A stretch of 64,000 bases of DNA from Chinchilla lanigera (lineage: Eukaryota; Chordata; Mammalia; Rodentia; Chinchillidae). The position numbers and the translations under genes are program-made. A model generated the notes under the pieces. That model was given only the letters and a program-made list of their open reading frames with translations, was not told the origin of the DNA and searched no databases. Every line of letters begins with the position of its first letter. Position 1 is the first letter of the stretch. The stretch is taken from positions 2,590,233 to 2,654,232 of the forward strand of contig NW_004955517.1 of the NCBI RefSeq assembly GCF_000276665.1. Direction: 5' to 3'. Positions 33,701 through 44,010 of this stretch are shown here, one piece after another.

Positions 33701-34434
33701 CGAGGCCTTGGAGTTACCACAAACAATCTAAGAATCCACAGTTAATAAACAATAATGGGAGACCAAATTAATATATCTGACCAGGGAATTTATGACTACT
33801 TTATAAAAGCATGGAGGTGCTCTCATGGTTAGTTAGGAACTTAATTTGAACTGATTTGCACAAAGGATCTACTGAATGCAGAAGCACTTGTGTACTCAAT
33901 GTCCCCCCCTTTAAAAAAATGAAAAAGCAAGACTGCAATGAATAGTTTTATATTGGCAATCCATGTGCAATGGCAAGCAGAAACTCAGAAACGACAAGCA
34001 GGATTTGGAGGCAGATTTATTTATGCCAGCGGGCACTGGTGGGGACCATTCCCAGAATATGAGGCCCCGGTTGCTGGTGTTCTAGGGCTTATGCGGGATG
34101 AGCCAGCAGGAAGTACAGAGTCAGAATAGCTTTCTACTGGGGATTGGTTTACACAATGTGCATCAGAGTGACCAGCCTTTTCTAGGAGACAGGAGCAACC
34201 AGAACTGCAACAGGAACTATCACCTGGGCAACTAAGAAACTGAAGTATACTGGCTGGGCGGGGGGCACTTTCTGCTAACATGCAGATTTCATTATTGATA
34301 TTCATGTAGCTTTTCCCTATTAGCCCATTTTAAACTTTTACCATCTGAACTTTTTCCTGACTTTGTGAACACAGAAGCATCACACTGATCTCGTGGTCTC
34401 ACGTACTCAGTCTGATTTTTATAAAGTAGATCTA
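33701..34434. other. Unique DNA, nothing recognised
   Basis: Frames 33938-34129 (plus) and 34021-34305 (minus) are overlapping and unsupported. Confidence 0.4.
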
Positions 34435-34750
34435 TAGACAACAGTTTTGGATGGAAATGGTATTAATGATAGCAATGGCAATAATGATGCGAGTTGCTCC
34501 TCTTGTCTATCTACCGCACAGTGTGTGTGTGTGTGTGTGTGCGCGTGCACGCACACAGCAGACACCCTGCTCAGCTCTTTTTATCTCTGATCTTTCAATG
34601 TCTCTGAAAACTAAATATGAGTAACTCTAATTTGTAGTAAATAAAACTCAAAGTCAAGGAGGCTGATCTTCTGCGCCCAAGGCCACGAAGTCATAAGTGG
34701 CAATTTCAGGCTTCACACCCAGAGCTTTACTGATTCAGAAACGCCAGCTA
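34435..34750 (-). mobile_element. MIR-like SINE with a (TG)n insertion
   Basis: 'taatgatagcaatggcaataatgatg' precedes a TG/CG tract (34521-34558). After it, 'agtaaataaaactcaaagtcaaggaggctg', 'gcccaaggccacgaagtcataagtggcaatttcaggcttcacacccag' follow the antisense MIR order. Confidence 0.6.
34521..34558 (+). repeat. (GT)n with (GC) and (CA) interruptions
   Basis: Alternating purine-pyrimidine run 'gtgtgtg..gtgcgcgtgcacgcacac'. Confidence 0.95.
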
Positions 34751-35499
34751 GTTCTGCCTTCTAACCTCGGTGGAGAACACCGTACAGATAGAGGAAGAGA
34801 GCGAGATTTGCTAAGCGGCGAGTCCCACAGTGTTCACTTTAGGAAAGGTCGAGGCTCTGAGGCAAGGTTAATGGTGCAGTGAGTACAAGGCCCATTGTAG
34901 GTCACTGTCTGGACAAGACTGAGAGCCGCTATTAAGTTTGCCCGGTTAAAATCTCATTGCTGTATCTTGTGCCAACAGCGGCAAAGATTTTCTCAGAAGT
35001 TAAGCTGCTAAGACAGTCACAGTCCCAACTCCCTGGGATCTGCACACTTGTAAAACTGTCCGGGCACAATGTGTCCTGCAGCACCAGCGGGCTGTCGTCC
35101 CACAATCTGACAGTCTGACGGAGTGTGCAGACCCAGAAAGCGTACGAGTGAAGGCTTGAATCAAGCACTGTACTTACCACATTGCCGTAGGATAATTTCT
35201 GCTAACCTGTCTGGGAAGCGCCTATAAACCAAGACCAGCGGGACAGGAGTATGGGGGATAACACCACCGGGACAGCAGGGCCTAAGGCGTGGCTTGTTCT
35301 CACTCCAACTGCTGTGCATAGGAAAGGAAGGAAACTTGGTCGTGCATTCATTCAAACACATCTGGTAAGTTCCGCTCAGGGAGAAGTTCCCAAAGGTTGG
35401 GGATGCCCCTCCACATTCCCAGAGGCAGGGCCCGGGTCTCCCCAGTAGTGATCTGGGCGTCCTCCCCCACCTGTTGTGAGGAGGGACTGTGAAAGAAGT
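34751..35499. other. Unique DNA, nothing recognised
   Basis: Covered on the minus strand by part of a 171-codon frame (35161-35676) that I reject because it continues through a MIR. Confidence 0.45.
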
Positions 35500-35620
35500 G
35501 ATCAATTCCCCATTTTCCTGCCTCCCACCCAGGACCTTGCATAAGTCACGGAAACTCTCTGGCACTCTCCCCGGCTGAAAATGGGGACAGGAACGTGTCA
35601 AATCAGAGGAAAGGTCCAAA
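35500..35620 (+). mobile_element. MIR SINE fragment
   Basis: 'accttgcataagtcacggaaactctctggcactctccccggctgaaaatggggacaggaacg' is MIR in the sense order ('aagtcacttaacctct..tcagtttccccatctgtaaaatggggata'). Confidence 0.7.
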
Positions 35621-36074
35621 ACAATGATCTTTGCCCTCTCTTCCTCTCCCTCATAAACACAAAAGACTCCCAGCAAGCCATTTGCCGCCTAGTTTTCTGC
35701 TGGGATCTTCAAGGGCAGGAAGCAAGAAGCCGCTGGATTCGTTTTCCGGTGCAATTTCTAGAACAGACACTGGGTGGCGCTAAATGGTTAATTCTATTTT
35801 TGTTTACAGGCGGGGGAAAAATTGCAGAACCGAGAGCATTCTCGAGGTCAAGCTGCCGGAGAATTCTCCCCTCCTTGTTATTTCTAAGTATTTCCAGCTT
35901 GGGTTTAATTCACAAAGCGTAGGGAAGGAGATTCTACAAATCTTGAGGATGCAGAACCTAAGCGGAGAAAGGACACTAAAGAGCAACTGAGGAAGGACCG
36001 GGAGGATCAGCAAAGTTCCACGCGCGAACACGAGTCACAGGCAAATCCAGTTAGTTGTCTCTGAACATTAAAAG
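35621..36074. other. Unique DNA, nothing recognised
   Basis: No repeat or exon recognised. Confidence 0.4.
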
Positions 36075-36093
36075 GTGTGTGTGTGTGTGTGTG
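36075..36093 (+). repeat. Short (GT)n run
   Basis: Nine GT dinucleotides followed by a G-run. Confidence 0.9.
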
Positions 36094-36099
36094 GGGGGT

Positions 36100-36430
36100 C
36101 CCTGCTGTTTCAAATCCAGATTCCGTTCCTGCCTGAGGGTCCGTGTCCAGACCCCTTGGCCAGCTTGCTGCTGCAAGGTTGCGGAGGGTGTGAAGGACTG
36201 ACCCAGCCGGCCGCACGTAGAGATCGGTGTCCTCCCCGCTGCAGGCAGGCAGACTCGCGAGCAGGACAAGGTTGTCTAGCCAGGAAGCAGCCCGTGAGAG
36301 ACCCGGGGGTCCCATCCCCCCGCACGCCCTTCGTCCCCACTCCCCGGCGCCTTCCTTTCTTGCGCTGCAGCAGCCTCAGAGCTGGCCTCCCTTCTTCCTC
36401 TCGATGGGCCCGGCACGCAGCTGTCTGAAA
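36100..36430. promoter_or_regulatory. Second CpG-rich patch
   Basis: GC-rich with clustered CpGs ('ccggccgcacgtag', 'actcgcgagcagg', 'cccggcgccttcc', 'cccggcacgcag'). Five overlapping frames on both strands reflect the composition. It may be a weak CpG island or a regulatory element; no exon can be supported. Confidence 0.4.
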
Positions 36431-36626
36431 AATTAAATTCCTCTCCTCCTTAAACCCTTCAGGGACCTATCACTGCGTTTAGAATAAAATCCAAGCTTCC
36501 CTGTGGATTACAAGGCGATCCCACATCTGGTCTCCCTTTGCCTGTGGCAGATGCAGCTGGTTCCTATCTAGTAGCCTGTGGTTGTCTTCTCCTTCCTTAC
36601 GACCAGAATTCCAGGGGGTGGGTAGG
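36431..36626. other. Unique DNA
   Basis: Nothing recognised. Confidence 0.4.
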
Positions 36627-36627
36627 C

Positions 36628-36658
<31 letters not shown>

Positions 36659-36690
36659 CGCGCGTGTGCGTGTGCGTGTGTGCGCGCGCC
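36627..36690 (+). repeat. Compound (TG)n(CG)n alternating tract
   Basis: About twelve TG, then seven CG, then mixed TG/CG dinucleotides: an unbroken alternating pyrimidine-purine run of about 62 bp. Such runs can adopt Z-DNA under negative supercoiling. Confidence 0.95.
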
Positions 36691-37496
36691 TGTAGGCGCT
36701 CAGTCACAGCCTCAGCTCTCCAGACTGCTTTAGAGTTAGGAGTAGCCACAGGCCCTTTCTAGCTAATGAAGTGTAAGTGGAGACTGCTGGTGGGGGTCCT
36801 CCTGGGAAAGCTGTTTCTAAAAAGGATGGGCCTGGCTTGCGTGGGCCTTTGCCCTTCGCCTTCCCTCCTCCTGCCCCGCGAGGAATGCAGTGCCTGCAGG
36901 CAGGGCAGTCTCTCCACAGCAGCGGGGACAAAGTCTGCATGCTAAATGTAGAGCCCCAGAGAGATAAGAGGACACCGAGGCCCCAGAAGCGTGGAATGTG
37001 ATACTAGCTCAGGCCGCCTGCTTCTATTTCCGTCTAATGTGATAAAAATACCTCTGTCTTTGATGAAGCGGCTGTAGTGTGGTTTTTGTTTCAAGTTCCC
37101 CAGAATGATCCTAGGTAATATCTAGATGCTCCGATTTGATGCGCCATACTTTGCTCCTTTCTCACCCCGTGTGTGCTGTGCCCCACAGCTTCCCTTGAAA
37201 CCTGAAAGATCTACTTTCCCAGTTCCTGGGAAGATTGTCGACTGACAGCTCCTAGCTTTTGGACTTCTTGGGGCATTGACTCATGTGAAGAGAGCATCTT
37301 GTTCAAAGTAATTCTTGCTTTCGGGGGCACACATGTGTGATTGCTTGGAGACACCGGGGTGTATGCATGCAGCCCTATTCCCTGTCCAAAGGGTATAGAC
37401 GTGAAAGACTAACTCATTGTCAAAGCTCCATGAAAGGCTGAATGAAGCCTTGGTTAAAACTATGTCAAGGCCCCAGCTACTCTCTTCCCAAGACTA
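36691..37496. other. Unique DNA, nothing recognised
   Basis: No repeat or exon recognised; frames 36704-36940 (minus) and 36777-37001 (plus) are unsupported. Confidence 0.4.
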
Positions 37497-37566
37497 CTCG
37501 TTTCCCTTCCCTTCCCTCTCCTTCCCCTCCTCCCTTCCCTCCCCTTTCTTTTCCTTTCCTTTGTTT
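37497..37566 (+). repeat. Pyrimidine-rich (CCCTT)n-like tract
   Basis: Seventy bases almost entirely C and T with 'ttccc' repetition. Confidence 0.9.
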
Positions 37567-38623
37567 TCAAAGATATCCACCTGAAAATTGCTCCTTAAAA
37601 AGCTCCCTGCATGCTTGTGTCCATCTCAGTGTTCTTCTGAAGGAGTCCGACGTTCAAGAGTTGGTGTCAGTAGATCTGAAAGACAGACGCTGATGAGAGG
37701 AGCCTGCAGCTCGGCCACCAGTGGCAGTAGTGGCAGTGATGACCCCTCACTGCTGGTCAGTATCCCAGGCTGAGTCACCCAGAGGCTGTGGTCTGGCGGA
37801 GCAGGCGAGTGGACTACGGGAGGCACTGTAGGGTGACAGCTCAGGGACTCCCTTCCACCAAGCAGCCCGGCTTCCAGGGCTCAGGGCACCATCTAAAGTG
37901 ACGCCACTTACTGATGCTGTCAGTGACACACGGAATACTTGGACCCTGTGTCTGTCACACCACATGGCACACTTGGGGAATTTATGCTTCACATCTCCAC
38001 AACTGCAGGTTTTGTAGGTTTGGAGATTCTGGTTCCCAGAGACGGAACTCTCCACCTGATGGCACAGTGTGGACCGATTCAGACACCTCTGCCCAAGGGC
38101 TTGCAGTAGGAACATGTATCACTATTCTGGCAGAATGATCCATTGCATTCACCAAGAACAAAGGGTGTCACACATGGAGAGGAGTGTGCTTGGCATGCTT
38201 TTGGCACTCCATTGCGCCCCCTAATGTAAGGACAAATACAGCAGGCATGGCCGAAGAAATCACGGGGACCAGGAACTCTTGGTCATACCTTCTGACCTTT
38301 CCCTCTGTTTCTCTAGGGTTTGCTTTTGCTTGCACAACGAAGCCTCAGATTTTTGTCGCAATCTTCAAGGAGCTTCACAGCCATGGGTTCTAAACCACAG
38401 CTCGGCAGACTCTGAACTCTGGACAACTTGAGTTTCACAAACTTTCTACTGAATTATCTGCTTTCCTTAAAATCCAGCTCTTCCTTTATTCTATGTTCTC
38501 TGCTGCAGAAAATCTTGCCTTTCTCAGTTATACTGTACTGCAACCCCCTTGACTTGCCTTTCATGATAAAAATGAGTCACATCTTCTACCGTACTCCTGC
38601 ATCAGAGGACACTTATTTCTTTC
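37567..38623. other. Unique DNA, about 1 kb
   Basis: No repeat or exon recognised. The minus frame 37747-38115 (122 codons) and the plus frames have no domain. Confidence 0.4.
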
Positions 38624-38753
38624 TTTAGATCATAATTTTTGTTTGTTTGTTTGTTTGTTTTTCTGGTACCAGGAATCAAACTCGTGACCTTGTGCTTGCC
38701 AGGCAGATGCTGTGCCGCTGAGCTAAATCCCCAGCCCCCTTTAGACCGTAATT
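38624..38753 (-). mobile_element. ID SINE with (TTTG)n tail and diverged 14-bp target duplication
   Basis: Antisense ID body 'ctggtaccaggaatcaaactcgtgacc..gctgagctaaatccccagcccc' with a tail turned into (TTTG)n at 38640-38660. Flanks 'tttagatcataatt' (38624-38637) and 'tttagaccgtaatt' (38740-38753) match at 12 of 14. Confidence 0.9.
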
Positions 38754-38769
38754 AATTCCCACACACAAC

Positions 38770-38822
38770 TTCGCTAATAGACTAGAAACTCATTGAGCAA
38801 GGACTATGTCTTATTTTTTGAA
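38770..38822 (+). mobile_element. Possible L2 fragment
   Basis: 'gactagaaactcattgagcaaggactatgtctta' resembles the L2 3' end ('tagactgtaagctc..gagggcagggactgtgtctt'). Confidence 0.5.
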
Positions 38823-38989
38823 CTAAAGGAAATATATTTACTTAGTAGCAGTATATTCTCTCCCCTCTGTGAGTAGTGGAGGCCCTGTGTGTTATGTTCA
38901 AGATGCAGCATTGCTGAGTCACAGCATGGAGCGCCTCAGCCTGGGAGAGTGACTCACCCACCACAGAATCTGAGTGACCAAGAAATATA

Positions 38990-39120
38990 CTTGCAGTGCA
39001 GGTGGTGGCACTCGCCTCTAATCCCAGCACTCTGGGCGGCTGAGGCAGGGGAATTGCAAGTTTGAGCCCAGCCTGGGCAAATTATTGATTCATAAAGATC
39101 CTGTCTCCACAGTCCATAAT
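38990..39120 (+). mobile_element. B1-like SINE
   Basis: 'tgcaggtggtggcactcgcctctaatcccagcactctgggcggctgaggcagggg', 'gagcccagcctgggcaaat' and 'gatcctgtctcc' form a complete B1-type body with substitutions. Confidence 0.85.
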
Positions 39121-39812
39121 GAAGTGAAGTAAGGGTTACTTGAGCACAGCACTGTGATGCCCCGACAGTGAATCCGACAGCTGAGGAAGCTGGCTACTAA
39201 TGGGCAGCTAGCACTTGTGGAGTGATTTTGCAGGACAAAAAGACATTTTGCCCCCAGGCAGGATAGAGCAAGACAACATGAGTTTCTACAAAACTACTCA
39301 GGATGGTGCACAGTTCAAAACTTACGAATTACTGATTTCTGGAGTTTTCCACTTAGTATTTTTCAGGCCACAGTTGACCATGGTAACAGTGGAAAGTGAA
39401 GTCAGGGTGTGGAAGAACCACTGTGTATAAGAAGAGCATACCTCATGAGGATCTCCCACTTCTTCCTTTTCAGTTCCTTTGTAGGACTTGTGAACATATA
39501 TAATTCTGGTGAGTTAGTTACGTACTTGCCAAGTAGATATCTCTTCCCCTAAAATATAAGTTCCACAAAACCAAAACTCATGACTATATCTCTACCCATA
39601 GCATAGCACATAATACTCCGAAATGTTCACAGGAGTCACTCAGAAGCTCTAAGGAGTCGGTTCAATGTTTAACTCAGTAGTAGAAGAATCACTCTTCTTA
39701 ACACAGTATATCTTCTTCCTCCTGAAGGAGTCAAGCTCTGTTAATACACACTAAGGGAGGCAGACTTTCTGCAGGGGCCCTCTCTGTCCACTTACATTAC
39801 TCTAGGAAAACA
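39121..39812. other. Unique DNA with a possible L2 fragment
   Basis: 'aatataagttccacaaaaccaaaactcatgactatatctctacccatagcatagcac' near 39550-39620 may be L2. Otherwise nothing recognised. Confidence 0.4.
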
Positions 39813-40176
39813 TTTTCTTGTGGGGAGCAGCTGAAGCTGGAGATCAATCATGTGTGCAGGTCTGGAGCAAAGTCAACCCCAAGAACAGACAGCGCCCAAG
39901 GCAAGCCACATGAACAAGCTCCAGTCCCGAGAACATGAGGCTCCAGACGCAATCCAAGTGAACAGGTTGCTAGGCAGAGGGTTATCACATGACATCAAGC
40001 TGCCAAGAGTATAAACAAACATGCAGCAGTTGTTAAGCAGTCCTTTTTCTCCCATCAGGAGAGGAGGCTCCACCTGACCTCAGCTTTCTGTACTCTGACT
40101 CTTGTCTCTGTTTCTTCATCCTCTACCAGGCTTCACCCAGAAAATTTTGATAGCTATGTTAGACAAGACATTTTCC
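39813..40176 (+). mobile_element. ERVK/IAP-like solo LTR, second copy
   Basis: LTR body 39819-40170 (352 bp) starts 'tgtggggagcagctgaagct' and ends 'gttagacaagaca'. It matches the reverse complement of 12389-12688 along its length. It has a TATA-like 'gagtataaac' at about 40009, followed by the 'ttctcccatcaggagagg' zone also present in the other copy. Flanks 'ttttct' (39813-39818) and 'ttttcc' (40171-40176) are a 6-bp duplication with one mismatch. No internal region remains. The minus frame 39873-40073 inside it is an artefact. Confidence 0.85.
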
Positions 40177-40309
40177 TAGCAGAAGGTAGACAGAGTCAAG
40201 CTCTATCAGCTTTTGTCCTTTCTTGCAGGACAAAAGGCAAAAAGAATTTACAGGTACTTCTGAGGACCACAGGAAGAATCCTAGGTAAAAGACAGTGGTA
40301 GAATTATGA

Positions 40310-40475
40310 AGACATTAGATTCTAACCATAGCTTTCTTCTGTAAAATGAAGATTATAATTCTGACATTTCAGAATTTGGGGGAGGGTAGTAATGAAATAC
40401 AACCTACAGGACACCTGATGGCGCAGTGTGCATTGGAGGTGCTCAGTAAATGTTAGCTTCCCACATATTCATCCA
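40310..40475 (+). mobile_element. MIR SINE
   Basis: 'ttcttctgtaaaatgaagattataattctgac', then 'ggacacctgatggcgcagtgtgcattggaggtgctcagtaaatgttagc' follow the MIR sense order. Confidence 0.75.
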
Positions 40476-42117
40476 CGTCTGCCTATCAACTGGAGAAACA
40501 AATTCCTAACAGTCTTCAGAGAATCAAGAGTAAAGGGACAGCACTATGCTGGCATGGATTATTTTAACTACAGCAGACAGTGAAATCAACAAACTCATCA
40601 TTTATAAGTTTTCAACTCTACAGTTTGCTCAGTCCTGCAGTAAATACTACACACTTACTGGGGTAGTAGTTTCCTACCCTTGGGAAATTTAAGACCTAAT
40701 TGTGGAAACAAATGAACCCAAAAGAAATACCTACCGAGAAACAAAATGCTAATAAAGTATACGAGCTTTAATAAAGTGTCTGAGGATTTGTTCATAAAAA
40801 TGGTAGGAAGCACTGGATATGGGAGTTCACTTGGGCGGCTGCAAACATTGAGCAGTTTAACCACTGCTTTTGGTTAGAGTTTGGGAAATCCAACCAAAAC
40901 TGAATTAAATTCTAATTTAACAATGTGCCCTTTTAAGACCACAGCACATTGTCTGCATAAATCCCCGATTAAAGAAAGGATCAAACTTTCTATGACCTGA
41001 CTTCTCAGCAGAGTGCTTTATTACAGACCCTGGGAAGCTCAAATGGCAGGCTAATTTTTCTTCTTCTCCCAAATTGAAAACAGCTTGAGCTCTCTAAAAT
41101 CCTTGTCATCTACCAAGGCAGATAGAAACTAAGGAAGACAGCAACCTCATAACAAAATAACAGCGGGATTAGCTCATAGAGAAATAGGCCTTGGAGGAAT
41201 GCAAAGCAATAGTTTCTACAGGACTGCGACCTTGCATCTCCTTGCTGTGGTCTTGGGGCATCATTTAAAGGACAGAGAGAAACCTGAAGTTAGAAAAGGC
41301 ACTTTGGTACCTCTCCCTCCAGCCTGCTTTCTGCAAACACGTCCAGGAAGACCCTCGGAACCTGGGGAAGGCGATGAAGAGGGCAGTAAGAGCAGAGAGT
41401 GCAGGAAGTGTGCAGATATGGAAATGAAGGCACACCCCCGAAGGTGACAGTCAGCCACAATCACCAATCAGTTAAATCTGCAGTTTGAAAAGTGGGGTTT
41501 GCCAAATCCATTTCTAGGCAAAGAATCAGCAAGTCATATATATTGTGTACTTTCCAGTGAGCCCCCAAAGCACAGTTGGTCATTTTAATATTTTAATTGT
41601 ATTTCTGAAAAACGGTTTCCACTGCTTTAAAAAAGGATGGAAGTCATACTACTAAGTGATTTATGAAAAGTCTTCCAATTTTAACAGGAGTATAAAAAAT
41701 TTGAAGAGATTCCAATGCAAAAGACAAAACCAACCAACAAACAAAAAACGTGCCTAATGATCTCCCAAAGAATGTTAGCATCTGGAATTCAGATTCTTTT
41801 TGTGTGAGGTGGCATTTTCCTCACTGCAGTTAACTTCTTAGTGAACTATGGGCTTGAGTATAGCTTTCAATGTTAAAAAGTCAGATGTCTGTTTACTAAA
41901 ACAAAACAAAAAATAAATAAAAAAAAAAGGAAAACAGTATAAACGGAGAGGGAAAATTTTACAAGTGACTTGACAAAATATCATTGAAACCTTTATTTGT
42001 TTGGTAGTGATTCATTCTTTACATTCAGGTGTTGCTAGGAATGAATTGGTCACACATGTACTTGAAAATCCACAGCACAGTACTCACAGTATTGCCAGAA
42101 GAGGCACTGACCAAAAT
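40476..42117. other. Unique DNA, about 1.6 kb
   Basis: AT-rich, with an A-rich stretch at 41897-41935. No gene or repeat recognised; frames near 41199-41467 overlap on opposite strands. Confidence 0.45.
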
Positions 42118-42220
42118 TCACAGTGGAGGGGCCAGGGATATAGCTCAACAGCACAGCGCCTGCCTGGCAAGTGTGAGGTCATGAGTTAGATTCCCGGTAC
42201 CAAAAAAAAAAAAATCACAG
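42118..42220 (+). mobile_element. ID SINE with short target duplication
   Basis: ID body from 42127 ('ggggccagggatatagctc') to a 13-A tail at 42202-42214. 'tcacag' at 42118-42123 and 42215-42220 is the likely target duplication. Confidence 0.9.
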
Positions 42221-42235
42221 CAGATGTAAAGAGAC

Positions 42236-42372
42236 AAAAAGGAAGGCTATGTGGGAAGATAAAAGAAAAGAAAAAAGGAAGCAAGAGGGCAGGAAGGAAG
42301 GGTGGAAGGAAAAGAGGGAGTAGGGGAGGAGAGAAGAAATGAAGGAAGGGAGGAGGAAAGGGGGAAAGACAT
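42236..42372 (+). repeat. Purine-rich (GGAA)n-like tract
   Basis: About 135 bases almost wholly A and G with 'gaaggaaggg' units. It creates long minus-strand Phe/Leu/Pro/Ser frames (42186-42412) that are artefacts. Confidence 0.93.
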
Positions 42373-42714
42373 TGAGAACCCACTTAGGGAAAACCAGCAC
42401 AGGTGGCGCCATCTTTCTCAGAGCTCGGTGATCTCATTTCCCGTCCACCTGCTCCTTTGGGCTGTGCTCCTGCTGCTCAGGCTTCCGGACAGGAGCATCA
42501 GCAGGCGGCCATGGGGGTGTGAGAATGAGTAACCAGGAGAAGGGAAGACGAGACATAAGTACCACTTGTGGGAAACCTCACTAACCAGACAGACTCTGTC
42601 CTCAGCAAATATGATTTGGAGCAGATGCTGATAATCCTGAATTAAGAGGAAAAAAAGGTTAGAAGGAACGGACCTGTGTTAAATCACTTTTGTCCACTAC
42701 TCACTTCAGTAGAC
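42373..42714. other. Unique DNA
   Basis: Nothing recognised. Confidence 0.4.
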
Positions 42715-42885
42715 TGAGTGAAGTTTCTTCTAGGCCCTGATAAGTACTATTGCCTGTGAAGACTGTCCACCTTCTAGGTTACCCACTCCTCGAGGGATGG
42801 AAAAACCTGCTACACTCAGTCTTTCTGTGGTCTCCAGCCTCTAGCACATTGTGGGCTCTGCATCTGAATTAAACAAATGTAGTTG
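42715..42885 (+). mobile_element. Probable L2 3' end
   Basis: 'actgtccaccttctaggttacccactcctcgagggatgg..tctccagcctctagcacattgtgggctctgcatctgaattaaac' has the L2 3' order with substitutions. Confidence 0.5.
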
Positions 42886-43138
42886 ACAATTGATGTTGGC
42901 CCAGTAGATGAGAAAATAATTATTTCGATTAATGAGTAAGAGGTACACAGTGAACAGAATCCCTTAAGTTAGACCCACAAAACTGACAATCTTAATTTAG
43001 TTAAATAAGCAACTCTGGTTTCTACAGTTATACTCTTTGACTTTGCAAGAACAATGCCCTGTTAGGGAAAAACATGTTGTTTGTTAATGTGTGCTCTACA
43101 ATATTTTCTAAACACTATTTAACTACAAAACAAACCTT
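42886..43138. other. Unique DNA
   Basis: Nothing recognised. Confidence 0.4.
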
Positions 43139-43267
43139 AGGCTGGGCACTGTGGCATATGCCTGTAATTCTAGCACTCAGGAGGCTGAGGCAGGAGGACT
43201 GCCATAAGTCCGAGGCCAGCCTGGACTATATAGTGAGACCCTATCTCAAAACAAACAAACAAACAAC
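43139..43267 (+). mobile_element. B1 SINE, full length
   Basis: 'ggctgggcactgtggcatatgcctgtaattctagcactcaggaggctgaggcaggagg', 'gaggccagcctggactatatagtgagaccctatctc' and an (AAAC)n tail. The 87-codon plus frame 43074-43337 reads through it and is an artefact. Confidence 0.95.
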
Positions 43268-43438
43268 CCAAAGCCTAAATTTATCCAACAAACATTTTTC
43301 AAGAACCCACCAAGTTGACAATTTTAGGCTGCACTAAGCAAGACCAATGCCATCTACTTCTCACAGAGCTTCCAGATGTTAAGCAACTAATTACTTAATT
43401 AATCATTTGATTAATATTGTGATTCATGAATTCTTGAT
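43268..43438. other. Unique DNA
   Basis: AT-rich with 'aattaattaat..' repeats; nothing else recognised. Confidence 0.4.
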
Positions 43439-43600
43439 TTTTTGTTTTTATTTTTGTCTTTTAGAGACAGGGTCTCCCTACGCAGTTCAGGCTGACCTTG
43501 AGCTCACTTTGTAACCCAGGCTAGCTTCGAACTCACGTGCTCCTCCTGCCTCAGCCTCCTGAGTACTGGGATTACAGGTGTGCACCACCACACCCAGCTC
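43439..43600 (-). mobile_element. B1 SINE, full length with internal duplication
   Basis: Antisense B1: 'agagacagggtctccctacgcagttcaggctgacc', then a second 'tttgtaacccaggctagcttcgaactc' (the internal duplication typical of B1), 'cctcctgcctcagcctcctgagtactgggattacaggtgtgc'. Confidence 0.95.
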
Positions 43601-44010
43601 TGATTGTTTGGATAGGGTCTATGTGTTAAAGTTTCTTCCTCATTACAAAGTAATGAGAAAGTACAATCTTCTTCTGTGTATGGGATTTGTAGATGGAGTC
43701 TTTGGGAAGTGACTAGGATTTGATAAAGTCAACAGGGTGGAGCCACTTTGATTGAATTCTACTGGGTTTGCAAGAGAAGGGAGAGAGATCAGGATATAGA
43801 CAGACAGATAGACAGACACACATGCACACATACATACTCCCTCTCTGACTGTGTAAGATCCTGCTCCTCCTTGGGACTGTCAGCAAGAAGGCTGTCACCA
43901 AACATGTACCCTTGACCTTGGGCTCCAAAACCAACCTCCTTTCTTTATAAGTTACCTAACCTGAGATGTATAGGTGTGAGCAACAGCACAAAGACTGATA
44001 TGATGCCAAC
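43601..44010 (+). mobile_element. MLT1/MST-type ERVL-MaLR LTR
   Basis: 'gatggagtctttgggaagtgactaggatttgataaagtcaacagggtggagcc', 'gggactgtcagcaagaaggctgtcacc', 'ccttgggctccaaaacc' and 'tttataagttacctaacctgagatgtat' follow the sense order of MSTD/MLT1 LTRs. The B1 at 43439 inserted near its left end. Contains a short (GACA/GATA)n at 43797-43823. Confidence 0.7.

Noticed and set aside
35161..35676. Longest sequence-complete open frame (171 codons, minus)
   Set aside because: Its first part lies over a MIR SINE (about 35500-35620), there is no domain or signal, and codon use looks random.
42186..42412. Phe/Leu/Pro/Ser-rich minus frames
   Set aside because: They translate the GGAA-type purine tract.
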